Below, one piece after another: positions 41,901-55,295 of a DNA stretch of 64,000 nucleotides. The position numbers were made by a program, and so were the translations under genes. The notes beneath the pieces were generated by a model. That model did no database searches. It saw only the letters and a list, made by a program, of their open reading frames with translations, and was not told the DNA's origin. Numbering within the stretch: position 1 is the stretch's first letter; every line of letters begins with the position of its first letter. The stretch is from Xanthostigma xanthostigma (Eukaryota > Arthropoda > Insecta > Raphidioptera > Raphidiidae): positions 25,562,001 through 25,626,000 of the forward strand of contig OY754469.1 in NCBI GenBank assembly GCA_963575645.1, written 5' to 3'.

Positions 41901-42284
41901 CAGACAAGCAGTTTTTACATGCTTTACGACAATTAGGTGCAAATGAGTCCTTATAAGCAAAATTGCTTTATTTCATGAGGGTTTGTCTATTTACACTATA
42001 ACATTTAGGTTTGGATCATTCTCTCATAAGAAAATGCAAACTGCATATTAACCATTATTTAAACGCAGACAAGCAGTTTTTACATGCTTTACGACAATTA
42101 GGTGCAAATGAGTCTTTATAGGCAAAATTGCTTTATTTCATGAGGATAAGTATATTTACACTATAACATTCAGGTTTGGATCAATCTTTCATAAGATAAT
42201 GCAAACTGCATATTAACCATTATTTTAACGCAGACAAGCAGTTTTTACATGCTTTATGACAATTAGGGGCAAATGAGTACTTAT

Positions 42285-42305
42285 AGGCAAAATTGCATGA
42301 AGGTA
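42285..42305. repeat. 8-bp deletion inside a monomer
   Basis: This monomer reads AAAATTGCATGAAGG, while its paralogues near 52.85 and 61.25 kb read AATTGCTTTTTTTCATGAAGG. The loss joins two TGC/CATG-like ends and accounts for the change of offset from 18,956 to 18,964 bp between copies A and C and from 10,546 to 10,554 bp between copies A and B. It is private to copy A. Confidence 0.85.
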
Positions 42306-44430
42306 TAACAATTTACACTATAACATTCAGGTTTGGATCATTTTCTCATTAGAAAATGCAAACTGCATATTATCCATTATTTTAACGCAGACAAGCAGTT
42401 TTTACATGCTTTACGACAATTAGGTGCAAATAAATCCTTATAGGCAAAATTGCTTTATTTTACAAAGGTAAGTTTACTTAAACTATAACATTCAGGTTTG
42501 GATCATTCTCTCATAAGAAAATGCTAACTGCATATTTACTATCATTTTAACGCATACAAGCAGTTTTTACATGCTTTATGACAATTAGGTGCAAATGAGT
42601 CTTTATAGGCAAAATTGCTTTATTTCATGAGGGTAAGTCTATTTACACTATAACATTCAGGTTTGGATCATTCTTTCATAAGGAAATGCAAACTGCATAT
42701 TAACCATTATTTTAACGCAGACAAGCAGTTTTTACATGCTTCACGACAATTGCGTGCAAATGAGTCCTTATAGGCAAAATTGCTTTATTTTACAAAGGTA
42801 AGTCTATTTTCACTATAACATTCAGGTTTGGATCATTCTCTCATAAGAAAATGCAAACTGCATATTATACATTATTTTAACGCATACAAGCAGTTTTTAC
42901 ATGCTTTATGACAATTAGGGGCAAATGAGTCCTTATAGGCAAAATTGCTTTATTTCATGAAGGTAAGTCTATTTACACTATAACATTCAGGTTTGGATCA
43001 TTCTCTCATAAGAAAATGCAAACTGCATATTAACAATTATTTTAACGCTGACAAGCAGTTTTTACATGCTTTATGACAATTAGGGGCAAATGAGTCCCTA
43101 TAGGCAAAATTGCTTTATTTCATGAAGGTAAGTCTATTTACACTATAACATTTAGGTTTGGATCATTCTTTCATAAGAAAATGCAAACTGCATAATAACC
43201 ATTATTTTAACGCAGACAAGCAGTTTTTACATGCTTCACGACAATTGCATGCAAATGAGTCCTTATAGGCAAAAATGCTTTATTTTACAAAGGTAAGTCT
43301 ATTTACACTATAACATTCAGGTTTGTATCATTCTCTCATAAGAAAATGCAAACTGCATATTAACCATTATTTAAACGCAGACAAGCAGTTTTTACATGCT
43401 CTACGACAATTAGGTGCAAATAAGTCTTTATAGGCAAAATTGCTTTATTTCATGAGGGTAAGTCTATTTACACTATAACATTCAGGTTTGGATCATTCTT
43501 TCATAAGAAAATGCAAACTGCATATTAACCATTATTTTAACGCAGACAAGCAGTTTTTACATGCTTCACGACAATTGCGTGCAAATGAGTCCTTATAGGC
43601 AAAAATGCTTTATTTTACAAAGGTAAGTCTATTTACACTATAACATTTAGGTTTGGATCATTCTCTCATAAGAAAATGCAAACTGCATATTAACCATTAT
43701 TTAAACGCAGACAAGCAGTTTTTACATGCTTTACGACAATTAAGTGCAAATGAGTCCTTATAAGCAAAATTGTTTTATTTCATGAGGGTTAGTCTATTTA
43801 CACTATAACATTTTTGTTTGGATCATTCTCTCATAAGAAAATGCAAACTGCATATTAACCATTATTTAAACGCAGACAAGCAGTTTTTACATGCTTTACG
43901 ACAATTAGGTGCAAATGAGTCTTTATAAGCAAAATTGCTTTATTTCATGAGGATAAGTCTATTTACGCTATAACATTCAGGTTTGGATCAATCTTTCATA
44001 AGAAAATGCAAACTGCATATTAACCATTATTTTAACGCTGACAAGCAGTTTTTACATGCTTTATGACAATTAGGGGCAAATAGGTCCTTATAGGCAAAAT
44101 TGCTTTATTTCATGAGGGTTAGTCTATTTACACTATAACATTTAGGTTTGGATCATTCTCTCATAAGAAAATGCAAACTGCATATTAACCATTATTTTAA
44201 TGCAGACAAGCAGTTTTTACATGCTTTATGACAATTAAGGCAAATGAGTCCTTATAGGCAAAATTGCTTTATTTCATGAAGGTATAACTATTTACACTAT
44301 AACATTCAGGTTTGGATCATTCTCTCATATGAAAATGTAATTTGCATATTATCCATTATTTTAACGCAGACAAGCAGTTTTTACATGCTTTACGACAATT
44401 AGGTGCAAATAAGTCTTTATAGGCAAAATT

Positions 44431-45090
44431 GCTTTTTTTCATGAGGGTAAGTCTATTTACACTATAACATTCAGGTTTGGATCATTCTCTCTTAAGAAAA
44501 TGCAAACTGCATATTTACTATCATTTTAACGCATACAAGCAGTTTTTACATGCTTTAGGACAATTAGGTGCAAATAAGTCCTTATAGGCAAAATTGCTTT
44601 ATTTTACAAAGGTAAGTTTACTTAAACTATAACATTCAGGTTTAGATCATTCTCTCATAAGAAAATGCAAACTGCATATTAACTATTATTTTAACGCATA
44701 CAAGCAGTTTTTACATGCTTTATGACAATTAGGTGCAAATGAGTCTTTATAGGCAAAATTGCTTTTTTTCATGAGGGTAAGTCTATTTACACTATAACAT
44801 TCAGGTTTGGATCATTCTCTCTTAAGAAAATGCAAACTGCATATTTACTATCATTTTAACGCATACAAGCAGTTTTTACATGCTTTAGGACAATTAGGTG
44901 CAAATAAGTCCTTATAGGCAAAATTGCTTTATTTTACAAAGGTAAGTTTACTTAAACTATAACATTCAGGTTTAGATCATTCTCTCATAAGAAAATGCAA
45001 ACTGCATAAATTAACTATTATTTTAACGCATACAAGCAGTTTTTACATGCTTTATGACAATTAGGTGCAAATGAGTCTTTATAGGCAAAA
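44431..45090. repeat. 330-bp two-monomer tandem duplication
   Basis: GCTTTTTTTCATGAGGG starts at 44,431 and 44,761, and the rare CTCTCTTAAGAAAATG (CTTAAG at 44,491 and 44,821) and GCTTTAGGACAATT follow at the same 330-bp spacing. The CTTAAG change is not in the paralogues at 55.2 or 63.6 kb. The duplicated unit is single at 63.56 kb. Confidence 0.88.
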
Positions 45091-45201
45091 TTGCTTTATT
45101 TCATGAAGGTAAGTCTATTTACACTATGACATTCAGGTTTGGATCATTCTCTCATAAGAAAATGCAAACTGCATATTAACCATTATTTTAACGCATACAA
45201 G

Positions 45202-47319
45202 CAGTTTTTACATGCTTTATGACAACTAGGGGCGAATGAGTCCTTATAGGCAAAATTGCTTTATTTCATGAAGGTAAGTCTATTTACACTATAACATTTA
45301 TGTTTAGATCTTTCTCTCATAAGAAAATGCAAACTGAATATTAACCATTATTTTAACGCAAACAAGCAGTTTTTACATGCTTCACGACAATTGCGTGCAA
45401 ATGAGTCCTTATAGGCAAAATTGCTTTATTTTACAAAGTAAAGTCTATTTACACTATAACATTCAGGTTTGGATCATTCTCTCATAAGAAAATGCAAACT
45501 GCATATTAACCATTATTTTAACGCATACAAGCAGTTTTTACATGCTTTATGACAATTAGGGTCAAATAAGTCCTTATAGGCAAAATTGCTTTATTTCATG
45601 AAGGTAAGTCTATTTACACTATACCATTCAATTTTGGATCATTCTCTAATAAGAAAATGCAAACTGCAAATTAACCATTATTTTAACGCTGACAAGCAGT
45701 TTTTACATGCTTTATGACAATTAGGAGCAAATAAGTCCTTATAGGCAAAATTGCTTTATTTCATGAAGGTAAGTCTATTTACACTATGACATTCAGGTTT
45801 GGATCATTCTCTCATAAGAAAATGCAAACTGCATATTAACCATTATTTTAACGCATCCAAGCAGTTTTTACATGCTTTATGACAACTAGAGGCGAATGAG
45901 TCCTTATAGGCAAAATTGCTTTATTTCATGAAGGTAAGTCTATTTACACTATAACATTTAGGTTTGGATCTTTCTCTCATAAGAAAATGCAAACTGCATA
46001 TTCACCATTATTTTAACGCAAACAAGCAGTTTTTACATGCTTCACGACAATTGCGTGCAAATGAGTCCTTATAGGCAAAATTGTTTTATTTTACAAAGTA
46101 AAGTCTATTTACACTATAACATTCAGGTTTGGATCATTCTCTCATAAGAAAATGCAAACTGCATATTAACCATTATTTAAACGCAGACAAGCAGTTTTTA
46201 CATGCTTTACGACAATTAGGTGCAAATGAGTCTTTATAGGCAAAATTGCTTTATTTCATGAGGATAAGTCTTTTTACACTATAACATTCAGGTTTGGATC
46301 AATCTTTCATAAGAAAATGCAAACTGCATATTAACCATTATTTTAACGCAGACAAGCAGTTTTTACATGCTTTATGACAATTAGGTGCAAATGAGTCTTT
46401 ATAGGCAAAATTGCTTTATTTCATGAGGGTTAGTCTATTTACACTATAACATTTAGGTTTGGATCATTCTCTCATAAGAAAATGCAAACTGCATATTTAC
46501 TATCATTTTCACGCAGACAAGCAGTTTTTACATGCTTCACGACAATTTCGTGCAAATGAGTCCTTATAGGCAAAATTGCTTTATTTTACAAAGGTAAGTC
46601 TATTTACACTATAACATTCAGGTTTGGATCATTCTCTCATAAGAAAATGCAAACTGCATATTAACCATTATTTTAACGCATACAAGCAGTTTTTATATGC
46701 TTTATGACAATTAGGGGCAAATGAGTCTATATAGGCAAAATTGCTTTATTTTACAAAGGTAAGTTTTTTTTAACTATAACATTCAGGTTTAGATCATTCT
46801 CACATAAGAAAATGCAAACTGCATATTAACTATTATTTTAACGCATACAATCAGTTTTTACAAGCTTTATGACAATTAGGTGCAAATGAGTCCTTACAGG
46901 CAAAATTGCTTTATTTCATGAGTGTAAGTCTATTTACACTATAACATTCAGGTTTAGATCATTCTCTCATAAGAAAATGTAAACTGCATATTAACCAATA
47001 TTTTAACGCAGACAAGCAGTTTTTACATGCTTCACGACAATTGCGTGCAAATGAGTCCTTATAGGCAAAATTGCGTTATTTTACAAAGGTAAGTCTATTT
47101 TCACTATAACATTCAGGTTTGGATCATTCTCTCAAAAGAAAATGCAAACTGCATATTATACATTATGTTAACGCATACAAGCAGTTTTTACATGCTTTAT
47201 GACAATTAGGGGCAAATGAGTCCTTATAGGAAAAATTGCTTTATTTCATGAAGGTAAGTCTATTTACACTATAACATTCAGGTTTGGATCATTCTCTCAT
47301 AAGTAAATGCAAACTGCAT
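45202..47319. repeat. Satellite segment with partial four-monomer repeat
   Basis: ACACTATGACATTCAGG at 45,121 and 45,781 are 660 bp apart, and the following CAACTAG(G/A)GGCGAATGAG and GCAAACAAGC copies also repeat at that spacing for about 400 bp before the order changes. A block with TACCATTCAATTTTGG near 45.63 kb is related to the 5-9 kb unit. Near 46.7-46.9 kb monomers are more diverged (AAGTTTTTTTTAACTATAAC; CAATCAGTTTTTACAAGC), including one AAGCTT site. No non-satellite sequence was found. Confidence 0.8.
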
Positions 47320-48780
47320 ATTAACCATTATTTTAACGCTGACAAGCAGTTTTTACATGCTTTATGACAATTAGAAGCAAATGAGTCTTTATAGACAAAA
47401 TTGCTTTATTTCATGAAGGTAAGTCTATTTACACTATAACAATCAGGTTTGGATCATTCTCTCATAAGAAAATGCATACTGAATATTAACCATTATTTTA
47501 ACGCTGACAAGCAGTTTTTACATGCTTTACGACAATTAGGTGCAAATGAGTCCTTATAGGCAAAAGTGCTTTATTTCATGAGGGTAAGTCTATTTACACT
47601 ATAACATTCAGGTTTGGATCATTCTCTCATAATAAAATGCAAACTGCATATTTACTATCATTTTCACGCAGACAAGCAGTTTTCACATGTTTTACGACAA
47701 TTAGGTGGAAATAAGTCCTTAAAGGCAAAATTGTTTTATTTCACAAAGGTAAGTCTACTTTTACTATAACATTCAGGTTTGGATAATACTCTCATAAGAA
47801 ATTGCAAAGTGCATATGAACCTTTATTTTAACGCAGACAAGCAGTTTTTACATGCTTCACGACAATTGCGTGCAAAAGAGTCCTTATAGGCAAAATTGCT
47901 TTATTTTACAAAGGTAAGTCTATTTACACTATAACATTCAGGTTTGGATCATTCTCTCATAAGAAAATGCAAACTGCATATTAACCATTATTTTACCGCA
48001 TACAAGCAGTTTTTAAATGCTTTATGACAATTAGGGGAAATGAGTCCTTATAGGCAAATTTGCTTTATTTCATGAAGGTAAGTCTATTTACACTATGACA
48101 TTCAGGTTTGGATCTTTCTCTCATAAGAAAATGCAAACGGCATATTAACCATTAATTAAACGCAGACAAGCAGTTTTTACATGCTTTACGACAATTAGGT
48201 GCAAATGAGTCATTATAGGCAAAATTGCTTTATTTTATGAAGGTAAGTCTATTTACACTATAACATTCAGGTTTGGATCATTCTCTCATAAGAAAATGCA
48301 AACTGCATATTAACCATTATTTTAACGCAGACAAGCAGTTTTTACATGCTTCACGACAATTGCGTGCAAGTGAGTCCTTATAGGCAAAATTGCTTTATTT
48401 TACAAAGGTAAGTCTATTTACACTATACCATTCAGGTTTGGATCATTCTCTCATAAGAAAATGCAAACTGCATATTAACCATTATTTAAACGCAGACAAG
48501 CAGTTTTTACATGCTTTACGACAATTAGGTGCAAATAAGTCTTTATAGGCAAAATTGCTTTATTTCATGAGGGTAAGTCTATTTACACTATAATATTCAG
48601 GTTTGGATCATTCTCTCATAAGAAAATGTAAACTGCATATTTACTATCATTTTCACGCAGACAAGCAGTTTTTACATTCTTCACGACAATTGCGTGCAAA
48701 TGAGTCCTTATAGGCAAAATTGCTTTATTTTACAAAGGTAAGTCTATTTACACTATAATATTCAGGTTTGGATCATTCTC
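47320..48780. repeat. Nine-monomer block, paralogue of 13,040-14,500
   Basis: Matches 13,040-14,500 at a constant 34,280-bp offset (markers at 47,441, 47,681, 48,010, 48,135 and 48,421). It includes the class G pair, here with CTACTTTTAC in place of CTACGTTCAC and GCAAAGTGCATATGAAC in place of GCAAATTGCATATTAAC. Its right part, from about 48,290, simultaneously matches 166-660, so it lies at the overlap of two long-range similarities. Confidence 0.88.
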
Positions 48781-49560
48781 TCATAAGAAAATGCAAACTG
48801 CATATTAACCATTATTTTAACGCATACAAGCAGTGTTTACATGCTTTATGACAATTAGGGGGAAATGAGTCCTTATAGGCAAAATTGCTTTATTTCATGA
48901 AGGTAAGTCTATTTACACTATAACATTTAGGTTTGGATCATTCTCTCATAAGAAAATGCAAACTGCATATTAACCATTATTTTAACGCAAACAAGCAGTT
49001 TTTACATGTTTCACGACAATAGCGTGCAAATGAGTCCTTATAGGCAAAATTGCTTTATTTTACAAAGGTAAGTCTATTTACACTATAACATTCAGGTTTG
49101 GATCATTCTCTCATAAGAAAATGCAAACTGCATATTAACCATTATTTAAACGCAGACAAGCAGTTTTTACATGCTTTACAAAATTAGGTGCAAATGAGTC
49201 CTTATAGGCAAAAATTGCTTTATTTCATGAGGGTAAGTCTATTTACACTATAACATTTAGGTTTGGATCATTCTCTCATAAGAAAATGCAAACTGCATAT
49301 TAACCATTATTTAAACGCAGACAAGCAGTTTTTACATGCTTTACGACAATAAGTAGCAAATGAGTCTTTAAAGGTAAAATTGCTTTATTTCATGAGGGTA
49401 AGTCTATTTACACTATAACATTCAGGTTTGGATCATTCTTTCATAAGAAAATGCAAACTGCATATTAACCATTATTTAAACGCAGACAAGCAGTTTTTAC
49501 ATGCTTTATGACAATTAGGTGCAAATGAGTCCTTATAGGCAAAATTGCTTTATTTTACAA
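48124..49560. repeat. Mosaic block, paralogue of 1-1,440
   Basis: Offset to the start of the window is 48,123 bp at AGGGGGAAATG (48,857) and GACAATAAGTAGC (49,344), and the class order from 48,454 equals that from 331. The match fades near 49.5 kb, where this copy has TTTAAACGCAGAC and TTTTACAAAGG instead of TTTTAACGCAGAC and TTTCATGAAGG. Together with the previous entry it shows that 48.3-48.8 kb has relatives at both 0.2-0.7 kb and 14.0-14.5 kb. Confidence 0.86.
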
Positions 49561-51369
49561 AGGTAAGTCTATTTACACTATAACATTCAGGTTTGGATCA
49601 TTCTCTCATAAGAAAATGCAAACTGCATATTAACCATTATTTAAACGCAGACAAGCAGTTTTTACATGCTTTACAAAATTAGGTGCAAATGAGTCTTTAT
49701 AGGCAAAATTGCTTTATTTCATGAGGGTAAGTCTATTTACACTATAATATTCAGGTTTGGATCATTCTCTCATAAGAAAATGCAAACTGCATATTTACTA
49801 TCATTTTCACGCAGACAAGCAGTTTTTACATGCTTCACGACAATTGCGTGCAAATGAGTCCTTATAGGCAAAATTGCTTTATTTTACAAAGGTAAGTCTA
49901 TTTACACTATAATATTCAGGTTTGGATCATTCTCTCATAAGAAAATGCAAACTGCATATTAACCATTATTTTAACGCATACAAGCAGTTTTTACATGCTT
50001 TATGACAATTAGGGGCAAATGAGTCCTTATAAGCAAAATTGCTTTATTTCATGAAGGTAAGTCTATTTACACTATAACATTTAGGTTTGGATCATCCTCT
50101 GATAAGAAAATGCAAACTGCATATTAACCATTATTTAAACGCAGACAAGCAGTTTTTACATGCTTTATGACAATTAGAGGCAAATGAGTCCTTATAGGCA
50201 AAATTGCTTTATTTCATGAAGGTAAGTCTATTTACACTATAACATTTAGGTTTGGATCATTCTCTCATAAGAAAATGCAAAATGCATATTAACCATTATT
50301 TAAACGCAGACAAGCAGTTTTTACATGCTTTACAAAATTAGGTGCAAATGAGTCTTTATAGGCAAAATTGCTTTATTTCATGAGGGTAAGTCTATTTACA
50401 CTTAATATTCAGGTTTGGATCATTCTCTCATAAGAAAATGCAAACTGCATATTTACTATCATTTTCACGCAGACAAGCAGTTTTTACATGCTTCACGACA
50501 ATTGCGTGCAAATGAGTCCTTATAGGCAAAATTGCTTTATTTTACAAAGGTAAGTCTATTTACACTATAACATTCAGGTTTGGATCATTCTCTCATAAGA
50601 AAATGCAAACTGCATATTAACCATTATTTAAACGCAGACAAGCAGTTTTTACATGCTTTACAAAATTAGGTGCAAATGAGTCCTTATAGGCAAAATTGCT
50701 TTATTTCATGAAGGTAAGTCTATTTACACTATAACATTCAGGTTTGGATCATTCTCTCATAAGAAAATGCAAACTGCATATTATACATTATTTTAACGCA
50801 TAAAAGCAGTTTTTACATGCTTTATGACAATTAGGGGCAAATGAGTCCTTATAGGCAAAATTGCTTTATTTCATGAAGGTAAGTCTATTTACACTATAAC
50901 ATTCAGGTTTGGATCATTCTCTCATAAGAAAATGCAAACTGCATATTAACAATTATTTTAACGCTGACAAGCAGTTTTTACATGCTTTATGACAATTAGG
51001 GGCAAATGAGTCCCTATAGGCAAAATTGCTTTATTTTATGAAGGTAAGTCTATTTACACTATAACATTTAGGTTTGGATCATTCTTTCATAAGAAAATGC
51101 AAACTGCATAATAACCATTATTTTAACGCAGACAAGCAGTTTTTACATGCTTCACGACAATTGCATGCAAATGAGTCCTTATAGGCAAAAATGCTTTATT
51201 TTACAAAGGTAAGTCTATTTACACTAATACATTCAGGTTTGGATCATTCTCTCATAAGAAAATGCAAACTGCATATTAACCATTATTTAAACGCAGACAA
51301 GCAGTTTTTACATGCTTTACGACAATTAGGTGCAAATGAGTCTTTATAGGCAAAATTGCTTTATTTCAT
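49561..51369. repeat. Satellite segment with short-A duplications
   Basis: The deleted signature TTACAAAATT starts at 49,176, 49,671, 50,330 and 50,658, spacings of 495, 659 and 328 bp (3, 4 and 2 monomers), so a short-A plus B group has multiplied locally. One copy near 50,400 is shortened (TTTACACTTAATATTC). From about 50,750 the type switches to ATTATACATT and GCATAAAAGC copies as at 21.4 and 30.5 kb, then class E at 51,108. Compared with copy A, three monomers are absent between the E signature and 51,536. Confidence 0.83.
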
Positions 51370-54300
51370 GAAGGTATAACTATTTACACTATAACATTCA
51401 GGTTTGGATCATTCTCTCATAAGAAAATGCAAACTGCATATTATCCATTATTTTAACGCAGACAAGCAGTTTTTACATGCTTTACGACAATTAGGTGCAA
51501 ATAAGTCCTTATAGGCAAAATTGCTTAATTTTACAAAGGTAGTTTACTTAAACTATAACATTCAGGTTTAGATCATTCTCTCATAAGAAAATGCAAACTG
51601 CATATTAACTATTATTTTAACGCATACAAGCAGTTTTTACATGCTTTATGACAATTAGGTGCAAATGAGTCTTTATAGGCAAAATTGCTTTATTTCATGA
51701 GGGTAAGTCTATTTACACTATAACATTCAGGTTTGGATCATTCTCTCATAAGAAAATGCAAACTGCATATTTACTATCATTTTAACGCATACAAGCAGTT
51801 TTTACATGCTTTATGACAATTAGGTGCAAATGAGTCTTTATAGGCAAAATTGCTTTATTTCATGAGGGTAAGTCTATTTACACTATAACATTCAGGTTTG
51901 GATCATTCTTTCATAAGAAAATGCAAACTGCATATTAACCATTATTTTAACGCAGACAAGCAGTTTTACATGCTTCACGACAATTGCGTGCAAATGAGTC
52001 CTTATAGGCAAAATTGCTTTATTTTACAAAGGTAAGTCTATTTTTACCATAACATTCAGGTTTAGATCATTCTCTCATAAGAAAATGCAAACTGCATATT
52101 AACCATTATTTTAACGCATACAAGCAGTTTTTACATGCTTTATGACAACTAGGGGCGAATGAGTCCTTATAGGCAAAATTGCTTTATTTCATGAAGGTAA
52201 GTCTATTTACACTATAACATTTAGGTTTGGATCATTCTCTCATAAGAAAAGGCAAACTGCATATTAACCATTATTTTAACGCAAACAAGCAGTTTTTACA
52301 TGTTTCACGACAATTGCGTGCAAATGAGTCCTTATAGGCAAAATTGCTTTATTTTACAAAGTAAAGTCTATTTACACTATAACATTCAGGTTTGGATCAT
52401 TCTCTCATAAGAAAATGCAAACTGCATATTAACCATTATTTAAACGCAGACAAGCAGTTTTTACATGCTTTACGACAATTTGGTGCAAATGAGTCCTTAT
52501 AAGCAAAATTGCTTTATTTCATGAGGGTTTGTCTATTTACACTATAACATTTAGGTTTGGATCATTCTCTCATAAGAAAATGCAAACTGCATATTAACCA
52601 TTATTTAAACGCAGACAAGCAGTTTTTACATGCTTTACGACAATTAGGTGCAAATGAGTCTTTATAGGCAAAATTGCTTTATTTCATGAGGATAAGTATA
52701 TTTACACTATAACATTCAGGTTTGGATCAATCTTTCATAAGATAATGCAAACTGCATATTAACCATTATTTTAACGCAGACAAGCAGTTTTTACATGCTT
52801 TATGACAATTAGGGGCAAATGAGTACTTATAGGCAAAATTGCTTTTTTTCATGAAGGTATAACAATTTACACTATAACATTCAGGTTTGGATCATTTTCT
52901 CATTAGAAAATGCAAACTGCATATTATCCATTATTTTAACGCAGACAAGCAGTTTTTACATGCTTTACGACAATTAGGTGCAAATAAGTCCTTATAGGCA
53001 AAATTGCTTTATTTTACAAAGGTAAGTTTACTTAAACTATAACATTGAGGTTTGGATCATTCTCTCATAAGAAAATGCTAACTGCATATTTACTATCATT
53101 TTAACGCATACAAGCAGTTTTTACATGCTTTATGACAATTAGGTGCAAATGAGTCTTTATAGGCAAAATTGCTTTATTTCATGAGGGTAAGTCTATTTAC
53201 ACTATAACATTCAGGTTTGGATCATTCTTTCATAAGGAAATGCAAACTGCATATTAACCATTATTTTAACGCAGACAAGCAGTTTTTACATGCTTCACGA
53301 CAATTGCGTGCAAATGAGTCCTTATAGGCAAAATTGCTTTATTTTACAAAGGTAAGTCTATTTTCACTATAACATTCAGGTTTGGATCATTCTCTCATAA
53401 GAAAATGCAAACTGCATATTATACATTATTTTAACGCATACAAGCAGTTTTTACATGCTTTATGACAATTAGGGGCAAATGAGTCCTTATAGGCAAAATT
53501 GCTTTATTTCATGAAGGTAAGTCTATTTACACTATAACATTTAGGTTTGGATCATTCTCTCATAAGAAAATGCAAACTGCATATTAACAATTATTTTAAC
53601 GCTGACAAACAGTTTTTACATGCTTTATGACAATTAGGGGCAAATGAGTCCCTATAGGCAAAATTGCTTTATTTCATGAAGGTAAGTCTATTTACACTAT
53701 AACATTTAGGTTTGGATCATTCTTTCATAAGAAAATGCAAACTGCATAATAACCATTTATTTAACGCAGACAAGCAGTTTTTACATGCTTCACGACAATT
53801 GCATGCAAATGAGTCCTTATAGGCAAAAATGCTTTATTTTACAAAGGTAAGTCTATTTACACTATAACATTCAGGTTTGGATCATTCTCTCATAAGAAAA
53901 TGCAAACTGCATATTAACCATTATTTAAACGCAGACAAGCAGTTTTTACATGCTTTACGACAATTAGGTGCAAATAAGTCTTTATAGGCAAAATTGCTTT
54001 ATTTCATGAGGGTAAGTCTATTTACACTATAACATTCAGGTTTGGATCATTCTTTCATAAGAAAATGCAAACTGCATATTAACCATTATTTTAACGCAGA
54101 CAAGCAGTTTTTACATGCTTCACGACAATTGCGTGCAAATGAGTCCTTATAGGCAAAAATGCTTTATTTTACATAGGTAAGTCTATTTACACTATAACAT
54201 TTAGGTTTGGATCATTCTCTCATAAGAAAATGCAAACTGCATATTAACCATTATTTAAACGCAGACAAGCAGTTTTTACATGCTTTACGACAATTAAGTG

Positions 54301-55295
54301 CAAATGAGTCCTTATAAGCAAAATTGTTTTATTTCATGAGGGTTAGTCTATTTACACTATAACATTTTTGTTTGGATCATTCTCTCATAAGAAAATGCAA
54401 ACTGCATATTAACCATTATTTAAACGCAGACAAGCAGTTTTTACATGCTTTACGACAATTAGGTGCAAATGAGTCTTTATAAGCAAAATTGCTTTATTTC
54501 ATGAGGATAAGTCTATTTACACTATAACATTCAGGTTTGGATCAATCTTTCATAAGAAAATGCAAACTGCATATTAACCATTATTTTAACGCTGACAAGC
54601 AGTTTTTACATGCTTTATGACAATTAGGGGCAAATAGGTCCTTATAGGCAAAATTGCTTTATTTCATGAGGGTTAGTCTATTTACACTATAACATTTAGG
54701 TTTGGATCATTCTCTCATAAGAAAATGCAAACTGCATATTAACCATTATTTTAATGCAGACAAGCAGTTTTTACATGCTTTATGACAATTAAGGCAAATG
54801 AGTCCTTATAGGCAAAATTGCTTTATTTCATGAAGGTATAACTATTTACACTATAACATTCAGGTTTGGATCATTCTCTCATAAGAAATTGTAATTTGCA
54901 TATTATCCATTATTTTAACGCAGACAAGCAGTTTTTACATGCTTTACGACAATTAGGTGCAAATAAGTCCTTATAGGCAAAATTGCTTTATTTTACAAAG
55001 GTAAGTTTACTTAAACTATAACATTCAGGTTTAGATCATTCTCTCATAAGAAAATGCAAACTGCATATTAACTATTATTTTAACGCATACAAGCAGTTTT
55101 TACATGCTTTATGACAATTAGGTGCAAATGAGTCTTTATAGGCAAAATTGCTTTTTTTCATGAGGGTAAGTCTATTTACACTATAACATTCAGGTTTGGA
55201 TCATTCTCTCATAAGAAAATGCAAACTGCATATTTACTATCATTTTAACGCATACAAGCAGTTTTTACATGCTTTAGGACAATTAGGTGCAAATA
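51370..55295. repeat. Long block core, copy B (3.9 kb)
   Basis: Third copy of the core of the long block. Relative to copy A the offset is 10,545-10,546 bp (GCAGTTTTACATG at 41,415/51,960; GTTTGTCTAT at 41,981/52,527) and 10,554 bp after the 8-bp deletion of copy A (TTTTTGTTT at 43,811/54,365). Relative to copy C it is 8,410-8,411 bp throughout, with almost no length change. It shares AAAAGGCAAACTGC, GATAATGCAAAC, the TpG variant at 54,755 and GTAATTTGCATATTATCC with both. It ends where GCAAATAGGTCC passes to GCTTTTTTTCATGAGG. Confidence 0.91.

Larger units (their letters stand above)
37330..45201. repeat. Long block, copy A (recurs at 56,616-64,000)
   Basis: This 7.9-kb block matches the end of the window at offsets that change only by whole monomers and one 8-bp indel. 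The offset is 19,286 bp at 37,475 and 37,867, 18,956 bp at 40,068 and 41,981, 18,964 bp at 43,192 and 43,811, and 18,799 bp at 45,201. The steps are explained by two 330-bp duplications in this copy (38.3-38.9 and 44.4-45.1 kb), an 8-bp deletion near 42,293 and one monomer missing near 44.4 kb. A chimeric monomer at 37,475 (CTTTATGACAATTGCATGC, class C into class E) is shared by both copies. It may extend beyond what the window end allows one to see. Confidence 0.92.

Noticed and set aside
46860-46866. AAGCTT (HindIII) site as a link to HindIII satellites of bivalves
   Set aside because: The site is a single variant in one monomer and is absent from the consensus; similar monomer length alone does not support a relation.
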